This document shows positions 17,247 through 24,910 of a stretch of DNA of 37,299 nt, one piece after another. Numbering within the stretch: position 1 is the stretch's first letter; the number at the start of each line of letters is the position of its first letter. The stretch covers positions 1 to 37,299 of the forward strand of contig JAFIGU010000061.1 in NCBI GenBank assembly GCA_017849555.1, given 5' to 3'. The notes under the pieces were generated by a model. It saw nothing but the letters and a program-made list of their open reading frames with translations. It did not search any database and was not told the DNA's origin. This stretch comes from Sphingomonas sp. GTDB taxonomy: Bacteria; Pseudomonadota; Alphaproteobacteria; Sphingomonadales; Sphingomonadaceae. Made by a program: the position numbers and the translations under genes.

Positions 17247-17298
17247 CATTTGACGGCGAGCACTTGCCAGCCGCCGCGCGGCGCGGCACCTTCGGCCT

Positions 17299-18009
17299 AT
17301 GGCGACAATCGCGGTCTATAGCCTCAAGGGCGGCGTCGGTAAGACGACGCTGGCGGTCAATCTCGCCTGGTGCGCGGCGGCGCGGTCCGCGCGGCGCACC
17401 TTGCTGTGGGATCTCGATCCGCAGGCCGCGGCAAGCTGGATCCTGGGGCGCGAATCGAAGCGCGATCGCGCGCAGGCCGCCTTCTCGCGCGAGGTCGACG
17501 CGCACAAATTGATCCGCGACACCCCGGTCGAGCGGCTCGAGCTGCTCCCCGCCGACGCCTCGTTGCGCGAGCTCGATCATCTGCTGCGCGAAATGGACAA
17601 GAAGAAGCGGCTGTCGAAGCTGATCGCCGGGCTCGGCGACTACGACCGCGTAATCCTCGATTGCCCGCCGGGACTGACCGAGACCGCCGATCAGGCGGCG
17701 CGCGCCGCCGATCTGATCGTCATCCCGGTCGTCCCCTCCCCGCTCGCGCAGCGCGCCTATGACGAGGTCGAACGGCATCTCGGCGGCAAGACCGCGACGT
17801 TGCCGGTCCACGCTCTGGTCGATCGCCGCCGGCGGATGCATCAGGAGGCAGTGGCGGCGCGGCCCGACTGGCCGGTCATCCCGATGGCAAGCGTGGTGGA
17901 GGCATCCGCCGCGGCGCATCGCGCGGTAGGCGAAGCCGCGCCGCGCAGCGCCGCGGCGGCAGCCTTCCTCGATATCTGGCAAAGGATCGAACGACGTCTC
18001 GCTTCATGA
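17299..18009 (+). CDS. Orphan ParA-family ATPase
   Basis: The 236-residue protein is a deviant-Walker ATPase. KGGVGKTT at 10-17 carries the signature lysine, DLDPQAAASW follows as the switch region, and VILDCPPG is the Walker B-like segment. Such ATPases position DNA, proteins or complexes on the nucleoid or membrane. No ParB, parS-like repeat or replication gene is nearby, so it is not the chromosomal or a plasmid partition gene. The C-terminus lacks a clear MinD-type amphipathic membrane helix. The stop overlaps the aat start as ATGA, so both are probably made from one mRNA. The cargo is unknown. Confidence 0.85.
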   Translation: MATIAVYSLKGGVGKTTLAVNLAWCAAARSARRTLLWDLDPQAAASWILGRESKRDRAQAAFSREVDAHKLIRDTPVERLELLPADASLRELDHLLREMDKKKRLSKLIAGLGDYDRVILDCPPGLTETADQAARAADLIVIPVVPSPLAQRAYDEVERHLGGKTATLPVHALVDRRRRMHQEAVAARPDWPVIPMASVVEASAAAHRAVGEAAPRSAAAAAFLDIWQRIERRLAS

Positions 18010-18749
18010 GCTTCGAACGGCTCGACCCGGCGATGGTGCTCGGCGCCTATTCGGTCGGCGTGTTCCCGATGGCCGACGGGCGGGACGCGCCCGGGGTCTA
18101 TTGGGTCGAGCCGCGGCGCCGCGCGATCATGCCGCTCGACGGCTTCCACCTGTCGCGCTCGCTGCGCAAGACGATCCTCGCCGATCATTTCCGCGTCACC
18201 GCCGACCGCGCCTTCCCCGCGGTGATCCGGCTGTGCGCCGAGGCCGCGAGCGATCGCCCCGAGACCTGGATCAACCGCTCGATCGAACAGGTCTTCCTGC
18301 GGCTGCACGAGACCGGGCATGCGCATTCGATCGAATGCTGGCACGGCAATTCGCTGGTCGGCGGGCTCTATGGCCTCGTGCTCGGCCGCGCCTTTTTCGG
18401 CGAGAGCATGGTGAGCCGCGCGACCAATGCCTCGAAGGTCGCGCTCGCCGCTTTGGTCGCCCGGCTGCGCGCCGGCGGGTTCACCTTGCTCGATTGCCAG
18501 TTCATGACCGAACACCTCGCCTCGCTGGGCGCGGTCGAGATCGATCGCGCCGATTACATGGTGTTGCTGGGCGAGGCGTTGGCCGGCTTGGTCTCGGCGA
18601 CCGGCGCATCGTCGCCTGGCGCGGCATCGTCGCTGTTCGCCCCGGCGGAGGCGCCGGCGGATTTCTTCGCGGTGGAGGCGGCGATCACGTCGGTCTCCGC
18701 GCCCTTCGCCGGGAAGGACATCGTGCAGCTTTTGGCCCAGACATCGTAA
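18006..18749 (+). CDS. aat: Leucyl/phenylalanyl-tRNA--protein transferase Aat
   Basis: Aat attaches Leu or Phe to proteins with N-terminal Lys or Arg, marking them for ClpS-ClpAP degradation (N-degron pathway). The 247-residue protein has LGAYSVGVFPMAD (12-24), YWVEPRRRAIMPLDGFHLSRSL, LHETGHAHSIECW, GGLYGLVLGRAFFGESM, SRATNASKVAL and LLDCQFMTEHLASLGAVEI, all family signatures. The core ends near residue 195; an Ala/Ser-rich tail of about 50 residues follows, ending LLAQTS. The last 65 codons lie antisense to the 3' end of the DUF2155 gene. It is coupled to the upstream ParA-type gene. Confidence 0.95.
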   Translation: MSFERLDPAMVLGAYSVGVFPMADGRDAPGVYWVEPRRRAIMPLDGFHLSRSLRKTILADHFRVTADRAFPAVIRLCAEAASDRPETWINRSIEQVFLRLHETGHAHSIECWHGNSLVGGLYGLVLGRAFFGESMVSRATNASKVALAALVARLRAGGFTLLDCQFMTEHLASLGAVEIDRADYMVLLGEALAGLVSATGASSPGAASSLFAPAEAPADFFAVEAAITSVSAPFAGKDIVQLLAQTS

Positions 18750-19222
18750 ACCGGGTGCTGCACCACGTTGAGCCCGGGCCGTTCCTTGAACAGCCAGCCT
18801 GAAAAGGCGCGGTGCCACGCCTTGTCCACGCCGCGCACGTCGAGCTGGACGAACGCGCCGGTCAGCTGTTCCTGCTCCCACGGCGCGGTGGTTTCGCACG
18901 CACGCAGGCGGACGATCGTATCGCCGACCTGAACCGCCTGCCCCGGCTTCATCGTCAGCTCACGGCTGACGCCGTTGCGCTTGTTGAGGATGCCGATCAC
19001 CGCGACTCGCTGCGCCATCGGCGTCGTCCCGGCATCGGCCGCGGCGCTGTCGCCGCCGACGGTCGTGACGCCGCCCGATGCATTCGTACCGGCGGGAACC
19101 GCCTGCGACACCTCCGGCGTATTGGGCTTGGTCGCGCCGCCGTTGAGCCAGCGACTCCCCTGCCACAGGCCGACCCCGGCCAATGCGGCGACGAGCGCGC
19201 CCGCCGCCAGCGCACGCTTCAC
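18554..19222 (-). CDS. DUF2155 exported protein with C-terminal tail
   Basis: The 222-residue protein has an N-terminal hydrophobic segment (about 4-20) that should be a signal anchor. A low-complexity linker follows, then the DUF2155 domain at about 70-171 with ACETTAPWEQEQLTGAFVQLD, FSGWLF and the HPVYDVWAKSCTMSFP motif. The function of DUF2155 is not established. An extra tail of about 50 residues rich in Ala, Ser and Asp follows the domain. GTG at 19222 overlaps the stop of the NDUFA12-type gene as GTGA, a pairing I believe is common in alphaproteobacteria. The last 65 codons are antisense to the end of aat. Confidence 0.85.
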   Translation of the reverse strand: MKRALAAGALVAALAGVGLWQGSRWLNGGATKPNTPEVSQAVPAGTNASGGVTTVGGDSAAADAGTTPMAQRVAVIGILNKRNGVSRELTMKPGQAVQVGDTIVRLRACETTAPWEQEQLTGAFVQLDVRGVDKAWHRAFSGWLFKERPGLNVVQHPVYDVWAKSCTMSFPAKGAETDVIAASTAKKSAGASAGANSDDAAPGDDAPVAETKPANASPSNTM

Positions 19223-19611
19223 GCCTCGGGGCTCCACGCCTCGTAATCGCCGGTCGCAGGCGCGCGGACGCCGCCCTTCTCCAGCGCGCCCGGCGGACGA
19301 TAGGCGAGCGCGGTGCCGGTCATGTTGGGCACCGCCGGCTTTTCCCAGCGACGCGGCGCGGGCAGCGCACGATCGGGCACGTCGTCGACATGATGATGCA
19401 GCCAGCTGAACCATTCGGGCGGGACGCGGCTCGCGTCGTTCGCGCCACGATAGATCACCCAGCGACGCGGGCGGCCGGCGGTATCCGCCCCGCCCTCGTA
19501 ATAAACGTTGCCGAGCGAATCCTCGCCGACGCGCGTCTTGCCGCGAAGGCCGAACCAGGTGCCGACGGTCGCGCCGTTCCACCAGGTGAAGGGGTTCAGA
19601 TTGATGCCCAT
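19219..19611 (-). CDS. NADH:ubiquinone oxidoreductase subunit NDUFA12-like
   Basis: The 130-residue protein resembles NDUFA12 (B17.2), an accessory subunit of mitochondrial and alphaproteobacterial complex I. Visible hallmarks are the WWNGATVGTWFGLRGKTRVGEDSLGNVYYE stretch near the N-terminus (residues about 10-38), RRWVIYRGANDASRVPPEWFSWLHH and a proline-rich C-terminus. It should sit on the matrix-like (cytoplasmic) side of complex I, although no nuo gene is in this window. ATG at 19611 gives the family N-terminus. The stop overlaps the DUF2155 start (GTGA). Confidence 0.88.
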   Translation of the reverse strand: MGINLNPFTWWNGATVGTWFGLRGKTRVGEDSLGNVYYEGGADTAGRPRRWVIYRGANDASRVPPEWFSWLHHHVDDVPDRALPAPRRWEKPAVPNMTGTALAYRPPGALEKGGVRAPATGDYEAWSPEA

Positions 19612-19673
19612 GCGCCTGCGCTTAGCCCCGAAGCGCGGAGGCTTCAACCGCGCTTTCAATACCTCGCGCCCCT

Positions 19674-19700
19674 CTCCCCTCCCTGGTGAAGGGAGGGGAG
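19674..19700. repeat. 11-bp perfect hairpin between the DUF192 and NDUFA12-type genes
   Basis: CTCCCCTCCCT pairs perfectly with AGGGAGGGGAG around a 5-base loop. It lies 10 bases after the DUF192 stop and has no T-tract on either strand. It resembles the CCCTCCCT-type intergenic palindromes of sphingomonads. It may stabilise the 3' end of the DUF192 mRNA or slow polymerase. Confidence 0.65.
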
Positions 19701-19709
19701 TTCCTGCGG

Positions 19710-20213
19710 CTATCTATCCCAGCTTACCTTGTCGCCCTCGTTGATGCCGAGCTCGCCGGCGCGGCCGCCGTTGATCTCCAGCACCGCCGCGACCGCCTCG
19801 CCCGACGAGATCAGCGTCTGTGAGAAAGGCACGGTATTCTCCTCGATCCGCGCGATCGTGTGATCGGGGCGGATGAACAGGATGTCGAGCGAACTCGGCG
19901 TGTCCTTCATCCAGAAGTTCGCCGCGCGCGGCGGGCCGTCGGGCGGATAGGGCGCGAACAGCATCCCGCCGTCCTTGGGGACATCGGTGCGGAACATGAG
20001 CCCGCGCTCCTGCGCCGCGGCGGTGCGCGCGGCCTCGACCTGAAAGACGTGCGCGCCGTTCCTGCTCTGCACCGTCACCGTGACGAGCGCGGCATTCCCC
20101 TTGCCCGCGCCTCCGGAGCCGTCACCCGAGGTCGTCGCCGATGCCGATACGTTGCCGCCCGAGCAGCCCGCGACGAGCGCCGCAAGCATCGCCCCCGCCA
20201 CGATCCGCCACAT
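19710..20213 (-). CDS. DUF192 lipoprotein
   Basis: The 167-residue protein starts with a lipoprotein signal (MWRIVAGAMLAALVAGC, lipobox VAGC with Cys17) and a Gly/Ser/Ala linker, followed by a DUF192 domain. Typical pieces are RTAAAQERGLMFR, GMLFAPYP, NFWMKDTPSSLDILFI and VLEINGGRAGELGINEGDKV. The domain's biochemical role is not established; it forms a small beta-barrel in solved examples. The start is one base after the stop of the cold-shock-domain gene, so the two are co-translated. A longer frame running into that gene is rejected because the lipoprotein signal begins here. Confidence 0.88.
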   Translation of the reverse strand: MWRIVAGAMLAALVAGCSGGNVSASATTSGDGSGGAGKGNAALVTVTVQSRNGAHVFQVEAARTAAAQERGLMFRTDVPKDGGMLFAPYPPDGPPRAANFWMKDTPSSLDILFIRPDHTIARIEENTVPFSQTLISSGEAVAAVLEINGGRAGELGINEGDKVSWDR

Positions 20214-20214
20214 G

Positions 20215-20772
20215 TCAGTCCTCCAGCGCGACCGCGACCGCGAGCGGCCCCTTGCGCCCGTCGACCACGCGTGCGCGCAGCCGTTGATCGGGCTCGACCT
20301 CCTGAACGCCGGCGCGGCGCAGCGTTTCCATATGGACGAAGATGTCCTGATCGCCGTCGGGCCGGACGAGGAAGCCATAACCCTTGAGCCGGTTGAACCA
20401 TTTCACCAGCACCGGCTCCCAGTCGCCCGCCTCGTCGAGCAATGCGGCGGGATCGACGCGGGTCGTATCGCGCGGCGGCGCGGGATCGACCGCGTTCGAG
20501 GTGTCGATCGACAGGATCTCGGTCGCCTGAAAGCCGCGATTGCGCTTGACCGCGATCGCCTCGACCCGCGTCCGCTCGGGCAGGCTGCGCCGGCCGTGCG
20601 GCTGGAGCACGCTGAAATGGATCAGCACGTCGCCGGTATCGCCGGAATCCGGCACGAGAAAGCCGAAGCCGCGCGTCACGTCGAACCATTTGAGCGTGCC
20701 CGAAACACGCACAGCCGGTTCGGCGTCGGACACGCCTGTCTCCTGTTCGCGGTCATCCGCATCGCGAGGCAT
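20215..20772 (-). CDS. Tandem cold-shock-domain RNA-binding protein
   Basis: Two cold-shock domains lie in one 185-residue chain. The first has [17 protein letters not shown] (RNP1 GFGFL) and DVLIHF (RNP2). The second has [18 protein letters not shown] and DIFVHM. They are joined by a charged linker. Double-CSD proteins of this type occur in alphaproteobacteria such as Caulobacter and bind single-stranded RNA or DNA, often in stress or stationary phase. Start choice is uncertain: ATG at 20772 or GTG at 20784, neither with a clear Shine-Dalgarno sequence. The gene is coupled to the DUF192 lipoprotein gene, an odd partnership. Confidence 0.9.
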   Translation of the reverse strand: MPRDADDREQETGVSDAEPAVRVSGTLKWFDVTRGFGFLVPDSGDTGDVLIHFSVLQPHGRRSLPERTRVEAIAVKRNRGFQATEILSIDTSNAVDPAPPRDTTRVDPAALLDEAGDWEPVLVKWFNRLKGYGFLVRPDGDQDIFVHMETLRRAGVQEVEPDQRLRARVVDGRKGPLAVAVALED

Positions 20773-20803
20773 GTCGCTACGCACGTATTTTTACCCGTCC
20801 CCC

Positions 20804-20813
20804 AACGATCGTT
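20804..20813. promoter_or_regulatory. Perfect 10-bp palindrome upstream of the cold-shock gene
   Basis: AACGATCGTT lies about 32 bases before the likely start of the tandem cold-shock gene. CCCCCAA (20799-20805) and TTGGGGG (20853-20859) also form distant arms around the interval. Either could be a regulator site; no regulator is identified. Confidence 0.3.
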
Positions 20814-20863
20814 ACGCTAGCATCTTTGGCGCGGTGTACAACAGCGAAACCATTGGGGGCGGC

Positions 20864-21409
20864 TCATTCCTCGCCCTCGAATGGCACACCCGGCGGACTG
20901 GTGACGATTCGCCGCGCCAGCGCATGCGCGTGCCCCGCGCGAATCATCGCCGCGACCTGGCGTTCGAGCAGCCGCGCATCGGGCGCCTCGCGCGCCCACG
21001 GGCCGAAGCGACGGCGCTTCGCGAAGGCCAGCGCCGCGCGCAGCGGCTGCGCCTCCGCCCCCGGCTCTTCCGCTAGTTCGGCGAGCGCGGCGGCAGTATC
21101 CTCGGCGTCGATCTGCGCCGCATGAAGCGCCTGCGCCACGCGGCGCGCGCCGAACCCGCGCCGCGCGAGCGATGCCGCGCGCATCGCCGCAAAGGCGCGA
21201 TCGTTAACATAGCCCAATGCCGCCATCCGCTCGGCGACCGCCGCCGGATCGACCGGCGCGCCCTGCCAACCGCGTTCGCGCACCTTGCGGCGCAGATAAT
21301 CGGCCAGCTTGCCGCGGGTGGTGGCGAAACGCTCGACATAGCGTAAGGCGAGCTGATCGAGCGCGGCAGCATCGAGCGGGCGGGGCAAAGCGTGGCGTTC
21401 GCGGGTCAC
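20864..21409 (-). CDS. recX: Regulatory protein RecX
   Basis: RecX binds RecA filaments and modulates, usually inhibits, recombinase activity. The 181-residue, Arg/Ala-rich helical protein has the repeated three-helix pattern of the family: LALRYVERFATTRGKLADYLRRKVRERGW, then YVNDRAFAAMRAASLARRGFGARRVAQAL (both within residues about 20-100), with a third, less conserved unit at the C-terminus. It starts with GTG at 21409. The gene is not next to recA here. Divergent transcription from the acyl-AMP ligase leaves a shared 110-base promoter region. Confidence 0.82.
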   Translation of the reverse strand: MTRERHALPRPLDAAALDQLALRYVERFATTRGKLADYLRRKVRERGWQGAPVDPAAVAERMAALGYVNDRAFAAMRAASLARRGFGARRVAQALHAAQIDAEDTAAALAELAEEPGAEAQPLRAALAFAKRRRFGPWAREAPDARLLERQVAAMIRAGHAHALARRIVTSPPGVPFEGEE

Positions 21410-21519
21410 GCCATGTTGTTGCCACAGTGACGAACGAATTTGAACGCGCCGGGCGCGGAAGGGCCGCCATTGCGCGAGCTTGCGTCCGGGAAGGGGCGCG
21501 CGAAAGGTTAAATTCTGGA

Positions 21520-23247
21520 ATGACTACCCTCCAATCGACCCCCACGCAGGATGCGCTGCCGCGCCGGTTCGCGGATTTCGCGACGCTGGGCGAGGCGCTC
21601 GATTATGCGGCGCAGGGCACCCGTGGGCTGAATTTCCATGATGCGCGCGGGGCGTTGACCCGCGCCTATCCGTTCTCCGCGTTGCGTCGCGACGCGCTGG
21701 CCGCGGCGTGGCGACTAGTCGCTGCGGGGATCAAGCCGGGCGACCGCATCGCGCTGGTCGCCGAAACCGGCACCGAATTCGCCGCATTGTTCTTCGGCGC
21801 GGTCTATGCCGGCGCGTGGCCGGTGCCGCTGCCGCTGCCGACCTCGTTCGGCGGCAAGGAATCCTATATCGACCAGCTCCGCGTCCAGCTTTCGAGCTGC
21901 GACCCGACGATGCTGATCTATCCGCCCGAGCTGGCGGTGATGGCGGGCGCCGCCGCCGAGGCGGGCGGCGTGCAGGGCGTCGACTGGGGCGAATTGCTCG
22001 CCACCGAGCCGACCCCGGTCGCGCTGCCCACGGCGAAGGGCGACGATATCGCCTATCTGCAATATTCGAGCGGCTCGACCCGCTTCCCCCACGGCGTCGC
22101 GATCACCCACCACGCATTGCTCAACAATCTCGCCGCGCACGGGCACGGCATGGAGCTGATCGACAGCGATCGCTGCATTTCGTGGCTGCCCTGGTATCAC
22201 GACATGGGGCTGGTCGGCTGCTTCCTGTCACCGATCGCCAATCAGGTGTCGACCGATTACCTCAAGACCGAGGATTTCGCGCGCCGCCCGCTGGCGTGGC
22301 TGGACATGATCAGCCGCAACCAGGGCACCTCGATCAGCTATTCGCCGACCTTCGGCTATGACATCTGCTCGCGCCGCATCTCCAGCCAGACGCGTGCGTC
22401 GGACCGGTTCGATCTGTCGCGCTGGCGGCTCGCCGGCAATGGCGCGGACATGATCCGGCCGGACGTGATGCAGGGCTTCGTCGACGCTTTCGCCGACGCG
22501 GGGTTCAAGGCCAGCGCCTTCCTGCCGAGCTACGGCCTCGCCGAGGCGACGCTGGCGGTGTCGATCATGCCGCCGGGCGAAGGCATCCGCGTCGAGCTGG
22601 TCGAGGAGACGCAGCTTTCGGGGGTCGCCGCGGGGCAAGATCGCCCGCAGCGTTATCGCGCGATCGTCAATTGCGGCAAGCCGGTGCGCGACATGCGCGT
22701 CGAGATCCGCGAGGAGGACGGCACCCCGCTGCCCGAGCGCGCGATCGGCAAGGTGTGGTGCAGCGGGCCGTCGGTGATGGTTGGCTATTTCCGCGATCCC
22801 GACGCGACCGCCGCCTGCATGAACGATGGTTGGCTCGATACCGGCGACATGGGCTATATGTCCGACGGCTATATTTACATCGTCGGCCGCGCCAAGGACA
22901 TGATCATCGTCAACGGCCGCAACCACTGGCCGCAGGACATCGAATGGGCGGTGGAGCAGCTCCCCGGCTTCAAGCAGGGCGATATCGCCGCCTTCGCGAT
23001 CACCACCCCCGGGGGCGAGGAGACGCCGGCGGTGCTGGTGCAATGCCGCACCTCCGACGATGCCGAACGGACCCGGCTGCGCGAGGAGATCCGTGATCGC
23101 GTGCGCGCGGTGACGGGGATGAATTGCGTGATCGAGCTGATCCCGCCGCGCACGCTGCCGCGCACCAGCTCGGGCAAGCTCAGCCGCGCCAAGGCGCGCA
23201 AGCTCTATTTGTCCGGCGAGATCAAGCCTTACGCGATCGCCGCGTAA
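21520..23247 (+). CDS. Fatty acyl-AMP ligase (FAAL-like)
   Basis: This ANL-superfamily enzyme activates a fatty acid as acyl-adenylate, normally for transfer to an acyl carrier protein. The 575-residue protein has the P-loop-like YSSGSTRFPHG (182-192), WLPWYHDMGLVG, SYGLAEATLAVS, the TGDMGY and GRAKDMIIVNGRNHWPQDIE hinge region, and catalytic Lys553 in TSSGK. The GRNHWPQDIE and YHDMGLVG features favour FAAL over acyl-CoA ligases. No carrier protein, polyketide synthase or peptide synthetase is adjacent, so the partner is unknown. A role in sphingolipid acyl-ACP supply is conceivable but unsupported here. The frame is open far upstream; ATG at 21520 fits the family N-terminus. Confidence 0.85.
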   Translation: MTTLQSTPTQDALPRRFADFATLGEALDYAAQGTRGLNFHDARGALTRAYPFSALRRDALAAAWRLVAAGIKPGDRIALVAETGTEFAALFFGAVYAGAWPVPLPLPTSFGGKESYIDQLRVQLSSCDPTMLIYPPELAVMAGAAAEAGGVQGVDWGELLATEPTPVALPTAKGDDIAYLQYSSGSTRFPHGVAITHHALLNNLAAHGHGMELIDSDRCISWLPWYHDMGLVGCFLSPIANQVSTDYLKTEDFARRPLAWLDMISRNQGTSISYSPTFGYDICSRRISSQTRASDRFDLSRWRLAGNGADMIRPDVMQGFVDAFADAGFKASAFLPSYGLAEATLAVSIMPPGEGIRVELVEETQLSGVAAGQDRPQRYRAIVNCGKPVRDMRVEIREEDGTPLPERAIGKVWCSGPSVMVGYFRDPDATAACMNDGWLDTGDMGYMSDGYIYIVGRAKDMIIVNGRNHWPQDIEWAVEQLPGFKQGDIAAFAITTPGGEETPAVLVQCRTSDDAERTRLREEIRDRVRAVTGMNCVIELIPPRTLPRTSSGKLSRAKARKLYLSGEIKPYAIAA

Positions 23248-23257
23248 GAGCCGGCAT

Positions 23258-23283
23258 TGCGTCCCCGCGAAGGCGGGGGCGCA
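23258..23283. terminator. Shared hairpin between convergent genes
   Basis: TGCGTCCCCGC pairs with GCGGGGGCGCA (11 bp, one G-U) around loop GAAG. It sits 10 bases after the acyl-AMP ligase stop and 10 bases before the stop of the convergent regulator gene. It lacks a T-tract but could terminate or protect both mRNAs. The core resembles common sphingomonad repeats. Confidence 0.55.
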
Positions 23284-23293
23284 GGCATCGCCG

Positions 23294-24364
23294 TCAGCCG
23301 GCGCATTTCGCGCGCAAGCGCCCGGCGATCGGCGTGACCTCGCTCGCGCCATTCTCCGCCGCCAGCGTATCGGCGAAACGCCCCGGATCGATTTCCGCCA
23401 CATGCAGATGCGGCGGCGAGAAGCGCGCGCGATAGTCGCCGGGGGCGATGCCGACGCGGCGGACAAATGCGCGACGCATCCGCTGATAGCTCGCGAACCC
23501 CGCCTCCCAGGCAATCTGCTCGACCCGCCGCGAGGTGCGCTGGAGCAGCCGCTTGGCAATCTCCACCCGCAGCGCCTCGACCCACTCGGCGGGTGAATCG
23601 CCCGTCGCATTCTCGAATGCACGATAGAAATTGCGCAGGCTCATATGCGCGCGCTCGGCCAGCCGCTCCGCCCGGAGATCGTCGCCGGGGTGCTCGACGA
23701 TCCACCGCAGCAACACCGCGATCGGCCCCTCGGCCGGATTCCCGACCGGTTCCTCCGCCCGGTGCGGGAAAGCCGCAAGATCGCGTGCGACCAGCAGCGC
23801 GAGTTCGTGACCGTGATCCCGCGCGACCATCGCCAGCGCCATATCGATTCCGGCGGTCATCCCCGCCGATGTCCATATCCCGCGATCCTCCACGAAGGCC
23901 GCCTTGGGATCGACGCTGATCGCGGGATAATCCGCCTGAAGCGTCGCGCATTCCCTCCAATGCGTCGTCGCGCGGCGGCCGTCCAGCAGCCTCGCCTCCG
24001 CTAGCGCGAAGGCGCCGACGCTGATCGCCGATATCCGCCGCACGCGCGGATGATTGCGCCGCAGCCAGTCGATCGCGCGGGGATCGCGACCGGCGGCCTC
24101 GCGCCCGCCGACGGCGATGATCGTATCGCATTCGCCGGGCGCCAGATCGTGGATCGGCATCGTCTCGACGCGGATGTCCTGACGGGTGCGGACCAGCCCG
24201 CCGTCGGGAGAGAACAGATCGACGCTGTAGAGCGGTTCGTCGGCCGCCCCCAATTGCACCAGCCCGTCCGCCGCGCTCGGGAAAACCTTGTCGGGGCCGG
24301 CGATATCCAGCAACTCCGGATCGCCGAAGACGAGGATGAAAATCCTCCGCAGGCCAGCGTTCAT
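23294..24364 (-). CDS. GlxA-type AraC-family regulator with DJ-1/PfpI domain
   Basis: The 356-residue protein joins an N-terminal DJ-1/PfpI-like domain (about 1-190; FGDPELLDIAGPDKVF, DTIIAVGG, GAFALAEARLLDGRRATTHW) to a C-terminal AraC/XylS helix-turn-helix pair (about 225-325; AHMSLRNFYRAFENATGDSPAEWV and IAWEAGFASYQRMRRAFVRRVGIAPGDYR). At the nucleophile elbow, where GlxA proteins usually read CTGAF, this one reads SVGAF. It is therefore probably a ligand sensor rather than an enzyme. ATG at 24364 is preceded by GGAGG at suitable spacing. A target is not evident; the divergent side holds urcA-type and acyl-AMP ligase genes. Confidence 0.88.
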   Translation of the reverse strand: MNAGLRRIFILVFGDPELLDIAGPDKVFPSAADGLVQLGAADEPLYSVDLFSPDGGLVRTRQDIRVETMPIHDLAPGECDTIIAVGGREAAGRDPRAIDWLRRNHPRVRRISAISVGAFALAEARLLDGRRATTHWRECATLQADYPAISVDPKAAFVEDRGIWTSAGMTAGIDMALAMVARDHGHELALLVARDLAAFPHRAEEPVGNPAEGPIAVLLRWIVEHPGDDLRAERLAERAHMSLRNFYRAFENATGDSPAEWVEALRVEIAKRLLQRTSRRVEQIAWEAGFASYQRMRRAFVRRVGIAPGDYRARFSPPHLHVAEIDPGRFADTLAAENGASEVTPIAGRLRAKCAG

Positions 24365-24500
24365 GTCGCGCCCTCCAACCGCGAAATGGCACATGACACG
24401 CGTCACCCGACGCAGCCGACCCGCCTCTGTTATGGCGCAGATGACAGATTACGCTTACGCAAACCGATCCGCCGGCGACCGCGCACGCAATCGCAGACAG

Positions 24501-24531
24501 GCGCGACGACATGGATCACATGTCGCCGCGC
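24501..24531 (-). terminator. Imperfect hairpin downstream of the urcA-type gene
   Basis: GCGCG, one mismatch, then CGACATG pair with CATGTCG and CGCGC around a 5-base loop, 17 bases after the UrcA-type stop. No T-tract follows, so termination is uncertain. It may also belong to the promoter region of the regulator gene. Confidence 0.4.
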
Positions 24532-24547
24532 TGCTGTCGAGGCGGAT

Positions 24548-24910
24548 TCAACGCTGCGCGACTTCGATCTCGCCGCGCGCGGACAGGCCGTTCTGGGCAC
24601 GCTGCTGGATCGCGCTGATATCCGAGCGGGCGCGTGCGAGCGACGCATCATAGCAGGTCCGTCCCGCCATCTGCTCGTCGAGCGGGACATGCATATAGGT
24701 CGAAACATCGCACACCCATTCGGCGGCCCCTTTGACGCGTTGCATCAATTGACGCAGCCCCGCGTCGCTGTTGATGTTGAGATCGGCATAACTGACCCGC
24801 ATCGTACGCACCTGATCGGCGCGCGCCCTTACGGTGACCGGCCCCGCGGCGGCCGGCAATGCGATGACGAGCAAGGATATGGCAAGAACGCCGTTACGTT
24901 TCGCAATCAT
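24548..24910 (-). CDS. UrcA family protein
   Basis: The 120-residue exported protein has a signal peptide (hydrophobic to about residue 22, AAA before the cleavage site) and the UrcA-family core VSYADLNINSDAGLRQLMQRVKGAAEWVC, in which the Ala-Asp-Leu and spaced Arg-Val/Ala-Ala/Cys pattern is typical. A second Cys lies in RTCYDASLARA. UrcA proteins are common in multiple copies in Sphingomonadales and Caulobacterales; their function is unknown. GAGGTG at suitable spacing supports the ATG at 24910. A 14-bp palindrome lies in its leader. Confidence 0.85.
   Translation of the reverse strand: MIAKRNGVLAISLLVIALPAAAGPVTVRARADQVRTMRVSYADLNINSDAGLRQLMQRVKGAAEWVCDVSTYMHVPLDEQMAGRTCYDASLARARSDISAIQQRAQNGLSARGEIEVAQR

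Noticed and set aside
16392..17249. Minus-strand frame of 285 codons opposite the glycosylase and lipoprotein genes
   Set aside because: It crosses two plus-strand genes with clear motifs and the strong terminator; no supporting features.
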